Shown here piece after piece: positions 32,221 to 41,716 of a DNA stretch of 64,000 bases (its first letter is position 1; each line of letters opens with the position of its first letter). The stretch spans positions 17,646 to 81,645 of the forward strand of contig CAVTEQ010000004.1 in the NCBI GenBank assembly GCA_963733935.1, written 5' to 3'. Both the position numbers and the translations under genes were made by a program. The notes below the pieces were generated by a model. It searched no databases. It was not told where the DNA came from and saw nothing but the letters and a program-made list of their open reading frames with translations. The DNA is from JAHFUA01 sp963733935 (lineage in GTDB: Bacteria; Acidobacteriota; Terriglobia; Terriglobales; Acidobacteriaceae).

Positions 32221-33306
32221 TCAGCGCGGCAGGTTCAGCCGGATGATTTCCACATCCTCCGGTCGGCCGAACCACCGGTTGGGAAAGAACCGCTGCAACA
32301 GAACACGGGCTCCGCCAAAAGCGAGACCGAGTGCGAGCGCGATCAGGATGAGCACGCCGATCAGCATGAACGCCGCGATGATCAGGTTGCCGATGTTGTC
32401 CTTCTTGGAGAGTGACGTTGCCTGGTTCCAGGTGACGTCGGCGTCGTAGCTGATGGCCGCCAGCAGCGACTCAGCCTCGCTTCGCGAAACCTCGCCGGTC
32501 ACCACTGCCACGATGGGCCCGCTGCGCTTGCCGAAGAAGTCGCAGCTTGCGTGTGCGGAGCAGCCATTGTCTTTCGTCCAGGATTCGAGGGCGCGCAAGC
32601 GGTCGCCCGCGATCTGGGGCGTGGGATAAGCGATCAATACGAGTGTCGCCGTGCCCTGGGATGTGGCGTAACGTCCCAGCACGACCTCGGGGCTGCGCTG
32701 GAAATCGACGACTTCGGCCGGCAAGGGCGTACGGATGCCGGAAAATGCCGCCGGTCCGGTCGCATACTTGGCGGAATGCGCAACGTAGCGGTAGCCCTCG
32801 CGCGGCAAATATCGAGGCAACGTGGGCAGCAGATTCTTGTTGCCCGCAGCCGGCGGCAGGGCGGCGGAAAGGTCGCGCAATTCCGCCGCCGACATGGCGG
32901 TCACGCGGTCGAAATCGGCTTCTACCAGGATATTGCCCCGGTAGAACAGGACTTTCGCGCCCGCCGAGGCTGCCAGATCGTCGACCTTCTCGTTGTGCAT
33001 CCCTTCTGTTTTGTAGAAGGTGAAAGCGCCATAGGCGCCGGTGGCATCGTTGAAGCGGGCAGCCTTCACCGTCAGCTTGCGATCCGGACGCGTGTAGATG
33101 GCCGATTCGACTTCCTGGAAGCCGTACTCCTTCAGCACCGGGGCATAAGCGGCGTCGGCGGCAGTGGGGTCGTCGGAGAGACGGGGATTGCCCTCAATCC
33201 GCCAGCCGGAGAATTGCGCCGGCAGAAAGGGTTGCGGTTGCTGGGGGGTGCCCCAGGCGGCCGTCATTGCACAGCAGAAAACTAATATGAAGATAATGCG
33301 TTTCAT
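32221..33306 (-). CDS. Conserved acidobacterial secreted/membrane protein (DUF6599-like)
   Basis: 361 residues. A signal peptide (IIFILVFCCAMTAAWG) is followed by a ~270-residue extracytoplasmic domain (SGWRIEGNPRLSDD, GAYGAFTFYKTEG, GNILVEADFDRV). One C-terminal membrane helix lies at about residues 310-332 (LIIAAFMLIGVLILIALALG), with a short cytoplasmic tail (RFFPNRWFGRPEDVEIIRL). The family name is from memory and tentative. Likely a surface-exposed bitopic protein of unknown role. About 230 bp downstream (31990-32220) contain no credible gene. Confidence 0.65.
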   Translation of the reverse strand: MKRIIFILVFCCAMTAAWGTPQQPQPFLPAQFSGWRIEGNPRLSDDPTAADAAYAPVLKEYGFQEVESAIYTRPDRKLTVKAARFNDATGAYGAFTFYKTEGMHNEKVDDLAASAGAKVLFYRGNILVEADFDRVTAMSAAELRDLSAALPPAAGNKNLLPTLPRYLPREGYRYVAHSAKYATGPAAFSGIRTPLPAEVVDFQRSPEVVLGRYATSQGTATLVLIAYPTPQIAGDRLRALESWTKDNGCSAHASCDFFGKRSGPIVAVVTGEVSRSEAESLLAAISYDADVTWNQATSLSKKDNIGNLIIAAFMLIGVLILIALALGLAFGGARVLLQRFFPNRWFGRPEDVEIIRLNLPR

Positions 33307-33398
33307 CGTCGGAAAATCACGGCGGCGGCTTCCCAGAACATTGATGCTACAGTACGGTTCCCTCAGCGGCTAAAGCCACCGCTCTGTCTGCCTTCTAC

Positions 33399-33419
33399 GG
33401 CACGCCTGAAAGGCGTGCC
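33399..33419. repeat. REP-like palindrome GGCACGCCT-GAA-AGGCGTGCC
   Basis: Perfect 9-bp inverted repeat with a 3-nt spacer, in the gap between the secreted protein and the amidase. The same two arms recur at 40050-40070, and close variants at 40153-40173 and 36755-36774. Confidence 0.7.
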
Positions 33420-33518
33420 CCTTCAAAGCACACCCTGGGAAGCCGCCGCCCGCTACTTTAGCAATGCTGCCACCTGCTGCTCTGCCAATATTAGACGACA
33501 TCCGCTGGCCAAAGGCTT

Positions 33519-35586
33519 CTACTGCACGCCGTCTTTGGGCATTTTGGAGGCGAGCTTGAGGCCGCTGAGCCCGGAGACATACTTGGCCAGACCGCGGTAG
33601 AGGGATTCGGCGATCTGCTGGCGGTACTCAGGCGTCCGCAGCTTGTGCTCGTCGCGAGGGTTGGAGAGGAAGGAAATTTCAGCCAGGATGGAAGGCATGT
33701 TGGCGCCGATCAGCACGATGAAGGGCGCCTTCTTGACGCCGCGATTGCGCGTGCCCTTGCCGGCGGTGGCCCACATCGACTGCTGCACGTCGGCGGCGAA
33801 CTCGCGCGACTCCTCGATCTTCTCTTTGAGCGCGATCTTCTTCACCAGGTCCTGCAGCTCGTGGATCGACTTCTCGGAGACGGCGTTCTCGCGCGCCGCC
33901 ACTTCCAGCGCGTCGTGCGACGAGGTGAAGTTCAGGTAATAGGTCTCGACGCCACGCGCCTCGGGGTCGCGGCTGGAGTTGGCGTGGATGGAGATGAACA
34001 GGTCCGCCTGCTCCTTGTTGGCGATGGCGGTGCGGGTCTCAAGGGGCACGAAGGTGTCGTCGTCGCGGGTGTAGACCACCTCCGCCCCCATGCGGTTCTC
34101 CAGCAGCTTGCCCAGGCGCAGGGCCACGTCCAGAACCAGCTCCTTCTCGGTGTAGCCGTCGGGACCGATGGTTCCGGCATCATGCCCGCCGTGGCCGGCA
34201 TCGACGACGATTTTGCCGATCTTCAACCCCAGGGCGCGGATCAGCGTCTGCTCGCCGTTGGCCGTGGGCTTGGCTTCGTGGCTGGTAAGGCCGGCCTGCT
34301 TGGGGCGCGCCTTCTTTTCCCGGGACGTCCGCGGCGTTACCGCCTGGTACGTGGGCGAAGTCGTCGGCCTGGAGGTAGCTTTGATTTCGGTTTCGTTCAG
34401 CGTGGCCGCTTCCATGGTGCCGGCGTCTTTGGAGGTGGCGACGCGCCGGCCAGGTCCGGAAGTATCGGAATTCGGCCCGCCGCTGACCGTTGGTTTCGCA
34501 CCGGCCCGCGCCTTGACTCCGGGGACATCGGACTTTGAGCGGACGACGGCGGCTGCCCCACCCTTGGCTGTGGGTGCCCCACCCTTGGCCGCATTTGCCA
34601 AGGGTGGGTCTTTTTCAACTCTTGTTGCCGCCGTCCGCTTGCCGTGGATGTCGATGATCAGCCGGTCAGGGTTGGGCAGGAAGAAGGCCGAATACTCGAC
34701 CACTTCGTCCAGCTCCAGCACCACGCGGGTCATTCCCCGCTTGAATTGGGCTACGCGGATCTTGTGCAGGAAGCCATCGTCCACGTCGAAGCTCTTGCCC
34801 ACCAACTCCGGCGCCAGGCGGGTGTCATAGAGGTCGAAGAAGATGCGGTCGGGGTCGGGAACGCGCCCGGCCTGGTACTTGACCTGCTTTTCGAGGTCAA
34901 TGGCTACGCGGGTATAGTCTGGCGTCGACCACTGGCGGATGCCGGTCACGCGCGATAACCGGCTCGCCTTGCCGGAATCGGTATCGCTGATCTGCCGCGC
35001 CTCGCCGGATTTGTCCTTCGCGGCCGGCTTGGGAGGAGCTTTCTCGGCTTCGATCTCGTTCAAGGCGTTGCGCGCGTTGTCGGCCAGTTGGCTCCGCGGA
35101 TAGCGGTTCAGGAATTCCTCAAACGTCGCCTTGGCGTGCTCGTTGTCCTCGAGATCTTCGCGATAGATCTGCGCCGATGGTGAACAGCGCTTCGACCCGA
35201 TGCCGGCTGCCAGGGTACTCGCGCCGCAGAAACTCGTACTGCGCAATCGCTTCCTGGGAAATTTTGGGATTGTTGAGCGCCCGGCCCATCTCGGCTAGCA
35301 GTTCGGCGACCGCGACTACGCTGGCGTCCGCCTTGCTGGAGATGGGCGAGGTGAAGTAGACGCGCCGGTACGCATCGATGACCCGCTGATATTCGCGCCG
35401 CGTACGCTCGTTCGCCGGGCGGCCGTTGAGAGCCTCCCGCAACTGCTCGGCAGTCTCGAATTGCGAGGCCGCAACCTGCCGCCTGCGCGCAGTGGTGGTG
35501 GCAGCAGCCGGCGTCAGAAGCGCCAGCGCCACGAACAGCACAACGATCAGGCGAATGACCGCCTGGGTAAAGGGTCTACCTACCAC
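33519..35586 (-). CDS. N-acetylmuramoyl-L-alanine amidase (AmiC-type) with TPR and AMIN domains (frameshifted)
   Basis: About 690 residues after repair near 35174. The N-terminus has a hydrophobic export segment (IRLIVVLFVALALLTPAAA). TPR-like repeats follow, crossing the frameshift (VEALFTI then AQIYREDLEDNEHAKATFEE). Then an AMIN wall-targeting domain (YTRVAIDLEKQVKYQAGRV, RVVLELDEVVEYSAFFLPN), a ~130-residue low-complexity linker, and a C-terminal Amidase_3 domain: zinc ligands in VVDAGHGGHDAG, TEKELVLDVA and ISIHANSS, catalytic Glu in ILAEISFLSN. It cleaves the lactyl-alanine bond of peptidoglycan during cell separation. Downstream of a lytic transglycosylase on the same strand. Confidence 0.88.
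34551..34608. repeat. Palindromic repeat embedded in the amidase linker coding region
   Basis: TGCCCCACCCTTGGC occurs at 34554-34568 and 34575-34589, and its inverse GCCAAGGGTGGG at 34597-34608. On the coding strand it yields AKGGAPTAKGGAAA in the low-complexity linker. It looks like an intergenic-type repeat captured in frame. Confidence 0.6.
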
Positions 35587-35622
35587 GTTTCAGTTTCTCA
35601 GTCCCTGCCCGCCAACCGCGCG

Positions 35623-36456
35623 TTAGTCCGTGTTGGTGATGGTCAGCACGCCGCTGGAATCGCGATACACGTGAATCGGGTCGGCAACCGGCCCGGTCAG
35701 CAGCTTGCCTTTATCGCCATACAGCGCCGTGATCCGCTTCACATAATTGCGGGTCTCGGCGTAGGGCGGCACGCCCTTGGAGCGCGTCACCGCGCCCGCG
35801 CCGGCGTTATACGCCGCCAGCGACAGCTTCACATCGCCATTGAAGTCCTGGAGCAGATGCTTCAGGTGCCGCACCCCGGCGTCCACGTTCTGCTGCGGAT
35901 CGAAGGGGTTGCTGACGTTCAGCGTGCGGGCGGTGCCCGGCATCAACTGCATCAGCCCCATGGCGCCCTTGGGCGAAACCGCGTGCGCGTTGAAGTTCGA
36001 CTCCACCTTGATCAACGAGCGCACCAGGTTCGGGTCCACATCGTGGCGCCGGGCAGATTCTTCAATGATGCTGTCCAGTTCGCGCGAAGTCATCGCCCGG
36101 CCGCGCAGGATCTCGCGGTTGTCGGGACTGACTTCGGCGGTGGCGGTGTTCATCACCGGATTGGTCGGGGCCGCGGCTACATACTGGCCGACTTCGGCTG
36201 CGGCCGACTTCGCCGCTTTCATGGCCGAAGGCGTGGGCGGCGGAACCGGCTTCCACCGGTGTTCCGCTCGGCTCCAGTACACCAGCACGGAGGCGCGTTT
36301 AGCGTTTTGGGAAGGATTGGAGGCAGGATGGGAGACAGGCGCATCGACGTAGATGGTCCGCCCCTCGTCATCGCGCAGGGGAACGATACCGCCCTGGGCG
36401 AATACTCGCGGGGCTACAGTAGCCAGGACCATCAGGAAAAGCAGGCGTCGGTGCAT
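35623..36456 (-). CDS. Lytic transglycosylase (SLT family)
   Basis: 277 residues from ATG 36456, giving a clean signal peptide (RRLLFLMVLATVAPRVFAQ); an in-frame ATG lies at 36474. An N-terminal segment (PLRDDEGRTIYVDAP) is followed by the SLT goose-lysozyme-like domain from about residue 125. The catalytic Glu is in SLIKVESNFNAHAVSP, then KGAMGLMQLMPGTA, FDPQQNVDAGVRHL and LAAYNAGAGAV. It cleaves glycan strands of peptidoglycan. It lies 37 bp upstream of the amidase, so the two wall hydrolases probably act together. Confidence 0.9.
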   Translation of the reverse strand: MHRRLLFLMVLATVAPRVFAQGGIVPLRDDEGRTIYVDAPVSHPASNPSQNAKRASVLVYWSRAEHRWKPVPPPTPSAMKAAKSAAAEVGQYVAAAPTNPVMNTATAEVSPDNREILRGRAMTSRELDSIIEESARRHDVDPNLVRSLIKVESNFNAHAVSPKGAMGLMQLMPGTARTLNVSNPFDPQQNVDAGVRHLKHLLQDFNGDVKLSLAAYNAGAGAVTRSKGVPPYAETRNYVKRITALYGDKGKLLTGPVADPIHVYRDSSGVLTITNTD

Positions 36457-36474
36457 AGGTGAACACGCGGGCAC

Positions 36475-36798
36475 AGCAGCACCCGCAAACCTACCCCCAA
36501 CCCTGACGGAGACTTCGTCCAGAGCGCCTTGATTATATGTTGGCCGGTAACCACCTACAATGCACGAACAGGCAGGTACCGTGGGAGTGAACAGGGCGGC
36601 GGGAAGCTAGCTCGTCAGTGACCAAACGCCCCGTAAATTTGCTTCGTATCAGGGCAGGGGCTTCAGCCCTGCCGCCAGCAGGCTGTAGACTTGGGCTTTA
36701 GCCGCGGAGGTCTCGCAGCAGGGGCTGAGTCCCAGCTCTTTAAATCGCTTTTTCGGCGTGACTAAAGTCATGCCCTGATACGGACCTGCGCAGCGGAG
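36475..36798. repeat. Divergent intergenic region with REP-like palindromes
   Basis: 324 bp without a gene. GGCAGGG..CCCTGCC (36653-36673) and GGCGTGACT-AA-AGTCATGCC (36755-36774, one mismatch) form two hairpins ~80 bp apart, in the head-to-tail pairing common to REP units. The ATCAGGGCA and TGCCCTGAT ends match each other as outer arms. Promoters for the divergent genes must lie here, but none is clear. Confidence 0.6.
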
Positions 36799-37518
36799 AT
36801 GCCCGGTTACCATCCCGATCTCGCCTATATCCACGACGCCGGCTTCGGCGACTATGCCCGCAAGTCCGCGCCTGGACTGCTGGCCATACTGCGGCGGGCG
36901 GGCATTCGTGCTGGACTGGTTGTTGATCTGGGTTGCGGCAGCGGAATCTGGGCGGCGGAACTCATCCGCCGCGGTTATGAGGTCCTGGGCATCGACAGCT
37001 CCAGTGCGATGATCGAATTGGCGCGCAAGCAAGCGCCCGCGGCCAGATTCGTAAATGCATCTTTCCTGAAGGCCAAGCTCCCGGTTTGCGATGCGGTGAC
37101 CGCGTTAGGCGAAGTCTTCAACTACACTTTCGACCGGCGCAACGGCCCGCGCGAGCTGGCGCGGTTATTTCAGCGCGTGCACGACGCGCTGCGGCCGGGC
37201 GGGGTATTTATCTTCGATATCGCCGAGCCTGGGCGGGCTCTTCGCCGTGCCCACGCCGAGGGCGAAGATTGGGCAATCCTCTTCGCAGCCGAGGCCAGCC
37301 GCGATCTGCTGATCCGTCGCATGACCACCTTCCGCCAGGTTGGGAAGCTCTATCGGAGGAGTGAAGAGACACACCGCCTGCGTCTCTACCGAAGCTCCGA
37401 GATTGCCGCCGAACTCCGCGGCGCCGGCTTCGCCGTGCGCGTGCTGCGCGCCTACGGACGCATGCCTCTGCCCTCAGGCAACGCGGCCTTCGTGGCAACA
37501 AAGCGCCGAGCCACGTAA
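36799..37518 (+). CDS. Class I SAM-dependent methyltransferase
   Basis: 239 residues. The Rossmann methyltransferase core is clear: motif I LVVDLGCGSGIWAAEL, motif II VLGIDSSSAMIELAR, post-motif VTALGEVFNYTFDR and LRPGGVFIFDIAEPG. The substrate is unknown. The stop lies 14 bp before the rlmB start, so the two RNA/SAM enzymes may form a transcription unit with the peptidase-like gene that follows. Confidence 0.85.
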   Translation: MPGYHPDLAYIHDAGFGDYARKSAPGLLAILRRAGIRAGLVVDLGCGSGIWAAELIRRGYEVLGIDSSSAMIELARKQAPAARFVNASFLKAKLPVCDAVTALGEVFNYTFDRRNGPRELARLFQRVHDALRPGGVFIFDIAEPGRALRRAHAEGEDWAILFAAEASRDLLIRRMTTFRQVGKLYRRSEETHRLRLYRSSEIAAELRGAGFAVRVLRAYGRMPLPSGNAAFVATKRRAT

Positions 37519-37532
37519 ACTCAGTCAAGACC

Positions 37533-38273
37533 ATGGACGTCATCTACGGCATCCACGCGGTGAGCGAGGCGCTGAAGGCGCGCGGACGCGCCTTCGAGTA
37601 CGTTGGCGTAGCCCGCGAGCGCCACGACCACAAGATGCAGCGCATCATCGACGATTGCCGCGCCAGCGGCATCGCGGTGCGCTTCGTTCCCCGCGATCAG
37701 TTGGACCGGCTGGCGCGCACGCCTGCCCACCAGGGAGTGGTCGCCGTTACTTCGCAGAAGAAGTATCTCGATCTGGATGATCTGCTGGCCAACAAGCGCA
37801 GCGAGCGTTCGTTTCTGGTGGTGCTGGATGGAGTGGAAGATCCGCAGAATCTGGGAGCGATCATCCGCACCGCCGATGCTGCCGGGGCCGATGGCATCAT
37901 CCTGCCGGAACGCCGGGCCGTGGGTGTGACGGGAACCGTTGCCAAGGTCTCTGCGGGAGCTTCCGAGCACCTGCCGATCGCCCGGGTCACCAACCTGGCG
38001 CGCAGCCTGGAGGAGATGAAGTCGCAGAACCTGTGGATCGTCGGGCTCGATGAGCGCGGGACTCAGTCCTACGACACGGTGGACTATAAGATGGATTGCG
38101 CCCTCGTGCTGGGCGCCGAGGGCAAAGGCATGCATGAGCACGTGCGCAGCCGCTGCGATTTTCTGGTACACATCCCCGTGCTGGGCGAAGTGCCGTCGCT
38201 GAACGTTTCGGTGGCGGCGGGAGTGGTGATGTATGAGGTCGCGCGCCAGCGCCGAAACTCCGAAAAGAAATGA
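37533..38273 (+). CDS. rlmB: 23S rRNA (guanosine-2'-O-)-methyltransferase RlmB-like (SpoU family)
   Basis: 246 residues. The N-terminal substrate-binding domain (YGIHAVSEALKARGRAFEYV) is followed by the SPOUT knot with motif 1 LDGVEDPQNLGAIIRTADAAG, motif 2 LVLGAEGKGM and motif 3 IPVLGEVPSLNVSVAAGV. It modifies G2251 of 23S rRNA in E. coli; the same target is presumed. The last 4 bp overlap the next gene (ATGA). Intact. Confidence 0.9.
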   Translation: MDVIYGIHAVSEALKARGRAFEYVGVARERHDHKMQRIIDDCRASGIAVRFVPRDQLDRLARTPAHQGVVAVTSQKKYLDLDDLLANKRSERSFLVVLDGVEDPQNLGAIIRTADAAGADGIILPERRAVGVTGTVAKVSAGASEHLPIARVTNLARSLEEMKSQNLWIVGLDERGTQSYDTVDYKMDCALVLGAEGKGMHEHVRSRCDFLVHIPVLGEVPSLNVSVAAGVVMYEVARQRRNSEKK

Positions 38274-40009
38274 ACAAAGTCCTCTGCGCCCTCTGCGTCC
38301 TCTGCGGTTTCAGTTCGGCGCGTGCGCTTGATCGACAGGCATTCACCTTCACCGACTACGATCTCAAGGTCAAAGTCACTCCCGCGACGCAAGCCTTCGA
38401 AGCCCAGGGCAAACTTACGCTGCGTAATAACACGGAGCAGCCACAGCGCAAAGCGGTGCTGCAGATCTCCAGCACGCTCGAGTGGAATGCGATCACCGTC
38501 GCGGGCAAGCGCGTTCAATATCTGGCCGAGAGATACACCTCTGACATCGATCACAGCGGCGCATTGAGCGAGGCCGTTGTCTCCCTGCCGCATTCGGTTC
38601 AGCCGCAAGAAGCGACAGAGATCGAGATCGCCTACAGCGGAAAGATCCCGCGGAACACCACGCGTTTGACCAATCTCGGCGTCCCGGCCGTGCGGGCCGC
38701 GCACAGCGACTGGGACCAGATTGATGACTCTTTCACTGGCGTCCGCGGCATCGGCTTCGTTGCCTGGTACCCGATCGCCACCGAGGCTGCCAGCCTTAGC
38801 GACGGCAATACCGTCTTCGAGACTGGGGAAGCGTGGAAGAGGAGGGAAGCGCAAGCGAGTTTCTCAGCCAGCATCTGCGCGGGCGGTTATCCGACGAAGC
38901 CCAATGTCGCGGTGATTGCCAATGTCGCATGGGGCAGTCGCGACTTCGGCCAGGTCGCGTCCGGCCCACCGTACGAAGTGTGTAACACCTTCGCCTGGAG
39001 CCCACTCGGACTGGCGGTACCAACTTTTGCGGTCAGCGACTACCAACGGTTAAACCAACCGCCCATGGCGATCCAATACGTCACCGGAGACGAGTCCTAT
39101 GCCCGCACCTGGGCCACCGCCGGCGAAAAGATTGCACCCTTCATCACACAATGGTTCGGCCCGCGCCAACGGCCGGTGCAGATCGTCGAACTGCCTGACC
39201 AGAACATGTATCCGTTCGAAGGTGGAAGCGTCTTCTTCACGCCGCTCGCCGGCGCAGAGGAGAAGGACATCAAGGTGGTGCTGGCTCACCAACTGGCCCA
39301 TGCGTCTTTTCAGTCGCCGCGCTTGTGGATGGACGAGGGCGTGGCCCATTTCGCCCAGGCGCTCGAACTCGAGCAGCAGGAGGGACGCAAAGCGGCGCTG
39401 GACTATATGGACGCGCGGCTCCCGCCATTGCAGGAGGCGGAGAAGGAATTTCTGCCGACTCCCGGCAAAACCGCCAAGCGTCCACCGAGAGGTCAGCCGC
39501 TGGTCAGTGCCAGCGACGAAGTGTTCTTCCGCACCAAGGCGATGTTCGTGTGGTGGATGCTGCGCGACATGGTGGGGGATGACGCCTTGGAGCGCGCCCT
39601 CCGCGCCTACCGGCCGGATCAGGACAAGGAGCCTTCTTACTTTCAGCGCCTGCTGGCGGCGCAGTTCCATCGCGACCTGGAGTGGTTCTTCGACGACTGG
39701 GTCTATCGCGATCGCGGCCTGCCGCAGTTCCGGATTACCGCCGTCTACCCGCGTCGGCTGATTCCGGAGGACTGGTCGGTGACGGTGAGCGTTGAGAACT
39801 CCGGGAGCGCCGGAGCGGAGGTCCCGGTTGCAGTGCGCGCCGCGCAGGGCGAAGAGCGGAAACGGCTGGAAATCCGCGCGCACGAAAAAGGCGCAGTCCG
39901 CATCCCGATCCCCGCGACCCCGCGGCAGGCGGTGGTGAATGATGGCAGCGTGCCGGAGTTTGACAGCAGCAATAACACGATGGAGATCAAGACAGAGATG
40001 CCTCGATGA
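38270..40009 (+). CDS. M1-like zinc peptidase homologue with altered HExxH (HQLAH)
   Basis: 579 residues. A short export-like N-terminus (VLCALCVLCGF) precedes a beta-sandwich domain (FTDYDLKVKVTPATQ) and a gluzincin-type catalytic region. VVLAHQLAHASF stands where HExxH is expected, followed by LWMDEGVAHF, which supplies the third zinc ligand Glu. A helical domain follows (VWWMLRDMVGDDALERAL, FFDDWVYRDRGLPQF). Gln replaces the general-base Glu, so proteolysis may be lost while zinc binding is kept. The distance between the His pair and the Glu is shorter than in canonical M1 enzymes. Translationally coupled to rlmB by the ATGA overlap. Confidence 0.72.
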   Translation: MNKVLCALCVLCGFSSARALDRQAFTFTDYDLKVKVTPATQAFEAQGKLTLRNNTEQPQRKAVLQISSTLEWNAITVAGKRVQYLAERYTSDIDHSGALSEAVVSLPHSVQPQEATEIEIAYSGKIPRNTTRLTNLGVPAVRAAHSDWDQIDDSFTGVRGIGFVAWYPIATEAASLSDGNTVFETGEAWKRREAQASFSASICAGGYPTKPNVAVIANVAWGSRDFGQVASGPPYEVCNTFAWSPLGLAVPTFAVSDYQRLNQPPMAIQYVTGDESYARTWATAGEKIAPFITQWFGPRQRPVQIVELPDQNMYPFEGGSVFFTPLAGAEEKDIKVVLAHQLAHASFQSPRLWMDEGVAHFAQALELEQQEGRKAALDYMDARLPPLQEAEKEFLPTPGKTAKRPPRGQPLVSASDEVFFRTKAMFVWWMLRDMVGDDALERALRAYRPDQDKEPSYFQRLLAAQFHRDLEWFFDDWVYRDRGLPQFRITAVYPRRLIPEDWSVTVSVENSGSAGAEVPVAVRAAQGEERKRLEIRAHEKGAVRIPIPATPRQAVVNDGSVPEFDSSNNTMEIKTEMPR

Positions 40010-40049
40010 TGTGCAACCGTGTCGCTGTGTGCTTGAACACAGGTGAAGG

Positions 40050-40173
40050 GGCACGCCTTTTAGGCGTGCCGAAAACAACCGGAATAAGATTGGGCTTCAG
40101 CCCCTGCGCGCGCTTCAGGGCCTGAAGGCCGGATCAATTTTCAGCAGCTAACGGCACGGCTGAAAGCCGTGCC
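40050..40173. repeat. Cluster of REP-like palindromes
   Basis: GGCACGCCT-TTT-AGGCGTGCC at 40050-40070 and GGCACGGCT-GAA-AGCCGTGCC at 40153-40173 lie in inverted context, both flanked by the AAGGGG/CCCCTT edge. Between them are GGGCTTCAGCCC and CAGGGCCTGAAGGCC half-palindromes. The 190-bp gap holds no gene. Confidence 0.7.
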
Positions 40174-40200
40174 CCTTCACATGTCTTATGGAGGGATCGC

Positions 40201-41631
40201 GTGTACATTCAATTCCTGGGCGCGGCCGGCACGGTCACCGGCTCCAAGCACCTCATCAACACTGCGAGCAATCCCGGCGCCAAGGACGGCTTTCAGGTCC
40301 TCATCGACTGCGGACTGTTTCAGGGTCCCAAGGAGTGGCGGGAACGCAACTGGCAGGACATGCCCGTACCTGCCCGGGAGATTGACGCCGTCATCCTGAC
40401 CCACGCTCATCTTGACCACTGCGGCTGGATTCCGCGCCTGGTGCAGGGAGGATTCACCGGCCCGATTTACGCCACGCCCGCCACGGTTGATCTGTGCGCC
40501 GTCCTGCTGCCTGATTCCGGCCACCTGCAGGAAGAAGATGCCGCGTTCCACAACAAACATCAGACCTCGAAGCACAAGCCGGCGCTGCCGCTCTACACCA
40601 TGCAGCAGGCGCAGCACAGCCTGGCGCGGCTCCAGAGCCTGGACTTCGGCGAGACCAAACAGCTTTGCCCGGAACTTTCGTTCCGCTTCGTGCACTCGGC
40701 GCACATCCTGGGGGCATCGATGGTGGAGATCACTGCCAGAGTCAATGGCGGGACGCGGCAACTGCTCTTCACCGGCGACATCGGCCGCGTGCGCGACAGC
40801 GCCACCGCGCCCGGCAAGGTGGTGTACTCCGGGCCGCAGGAGGGCGAAAGCGCCGACCTGCTGGTGATGGAATCAACCTACGGCAACCGCGAGCATCCGC
40901 ACGACGATCCCCGTCCGCAGCTCGCCAAACTGGTGAGCGATGCAGTCAACCGCGGCGGAAGCGTGGTGGTGCCCGCTTCGCCGTCGAGCGCACGCAGAAG
41001 TTCCTCTTCATGCTGAAGGAGCTGATGGAGTCAGGGCAAATTCCGCGCGTCCCGGTGCACGCCGACAGCCCGATGGCGATTCAGGCGGTGAATATCTTTC
41101 TCAAGCACACGGAAGAATTCAGCGACGACACCAAACGAATGGTCGCTCAGTTCGGTTCGCCGCTCACCTGGCCCGGGCTTCCACTTCGATAGCGCCGTGG
41201 ACGACTCCAAGAAGATCAACGACTCGCGCTTTCCGGTGATCATCGTTTCCTCGAGCGGCATGGCCAATGGCGGACGCATCCTGCACCACCTGATGCAGCG
41301 CCTGCCCGATCCGCGCAATCTGGTGTTGTTCATCGGATTCCAGGCGCAGGGCACGCGCGGCGCCATCATCAAGAGCGGCGCACCGACGGTGAAGATCTTC
41401 GGGCAAAATGTTCCGGTGCGGGCGCAGGTGGCGGCGCTGGAACAATTTTCCGACCATGCCGATACGCCCGAGCTGCTGGAGTGGCTGCGCACTTTCAAAA
41501 AGCAACCGCGAACCACCTACCTGGTGCACGGCGATCCCGACGCCTCGGCGCAATTGCGCGCTACCATGGACAAAGAACTGAAGTGGAACGTGCAGGTGGC
41601 GCAGTGGCTGGAGAAGGTGCCGGTAAGCTAA
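40201..41631 (+). CDS. MBL-fold beta-CASP ribonuclease-like hydrolase (two frameshifts)
   Basis: About 477 residues after repair. Starts at GTG 40201 with GGAGG 6 nt upstream. Metallo-beta-lactamase motifs are FLGAAGTVTGSKHLI, the HxHxDH motif in ILTHAHLDHCGWIP, HSAHILGASM and LLFTGDIGR. Beta-CASP motifs are ADLLVMESTYGNREH, VPAFAVERTQKFLFML and a C-terminal SSSGMANGGRILHH, plus FSDHADTPELLEW and TYLVHGDP. Frames break near 40978 (one T missing) and 41176 (one G extra). Relatives of YSH1/CPSF-73 and RNase J act on RNA; this is likely an RNA-processing exo/endonuclease. Confidence 0.88.
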
Positions 41632-41639
41632 AGGTCGCC

Positions 41640-41712
41640 GGAATCGCCGAAACCGCGGAATCGCCGAGATCGACGAAGAGTGGTTCTCCGTGCCTCTGTG
41701 TCTCTGTGGCTA
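41640..41712. repeat. Short-unit intergenic repeats
   Basis: AATCGCCGAAACC/GGAATCGCCGA units are followed by CTCCGTGCCTCTGTGTCTCTGTGGC. The latter is the complement of the CCACAGAGGCACAGAGACAC array at 48470. The AATCGCCGA unit recurs at about 42820-42890. Confidence 0.5.
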
Positions 41713-41716
41713 CAAG

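Noticed and set aside
32116..32415. Plus-strand 99-residue frame before the DUF6599-like gene
   Set aside because: It overlaps the C-terminal coding region of the opposite-strand gene, has no ribosome site and has a low-complexity charged tail.
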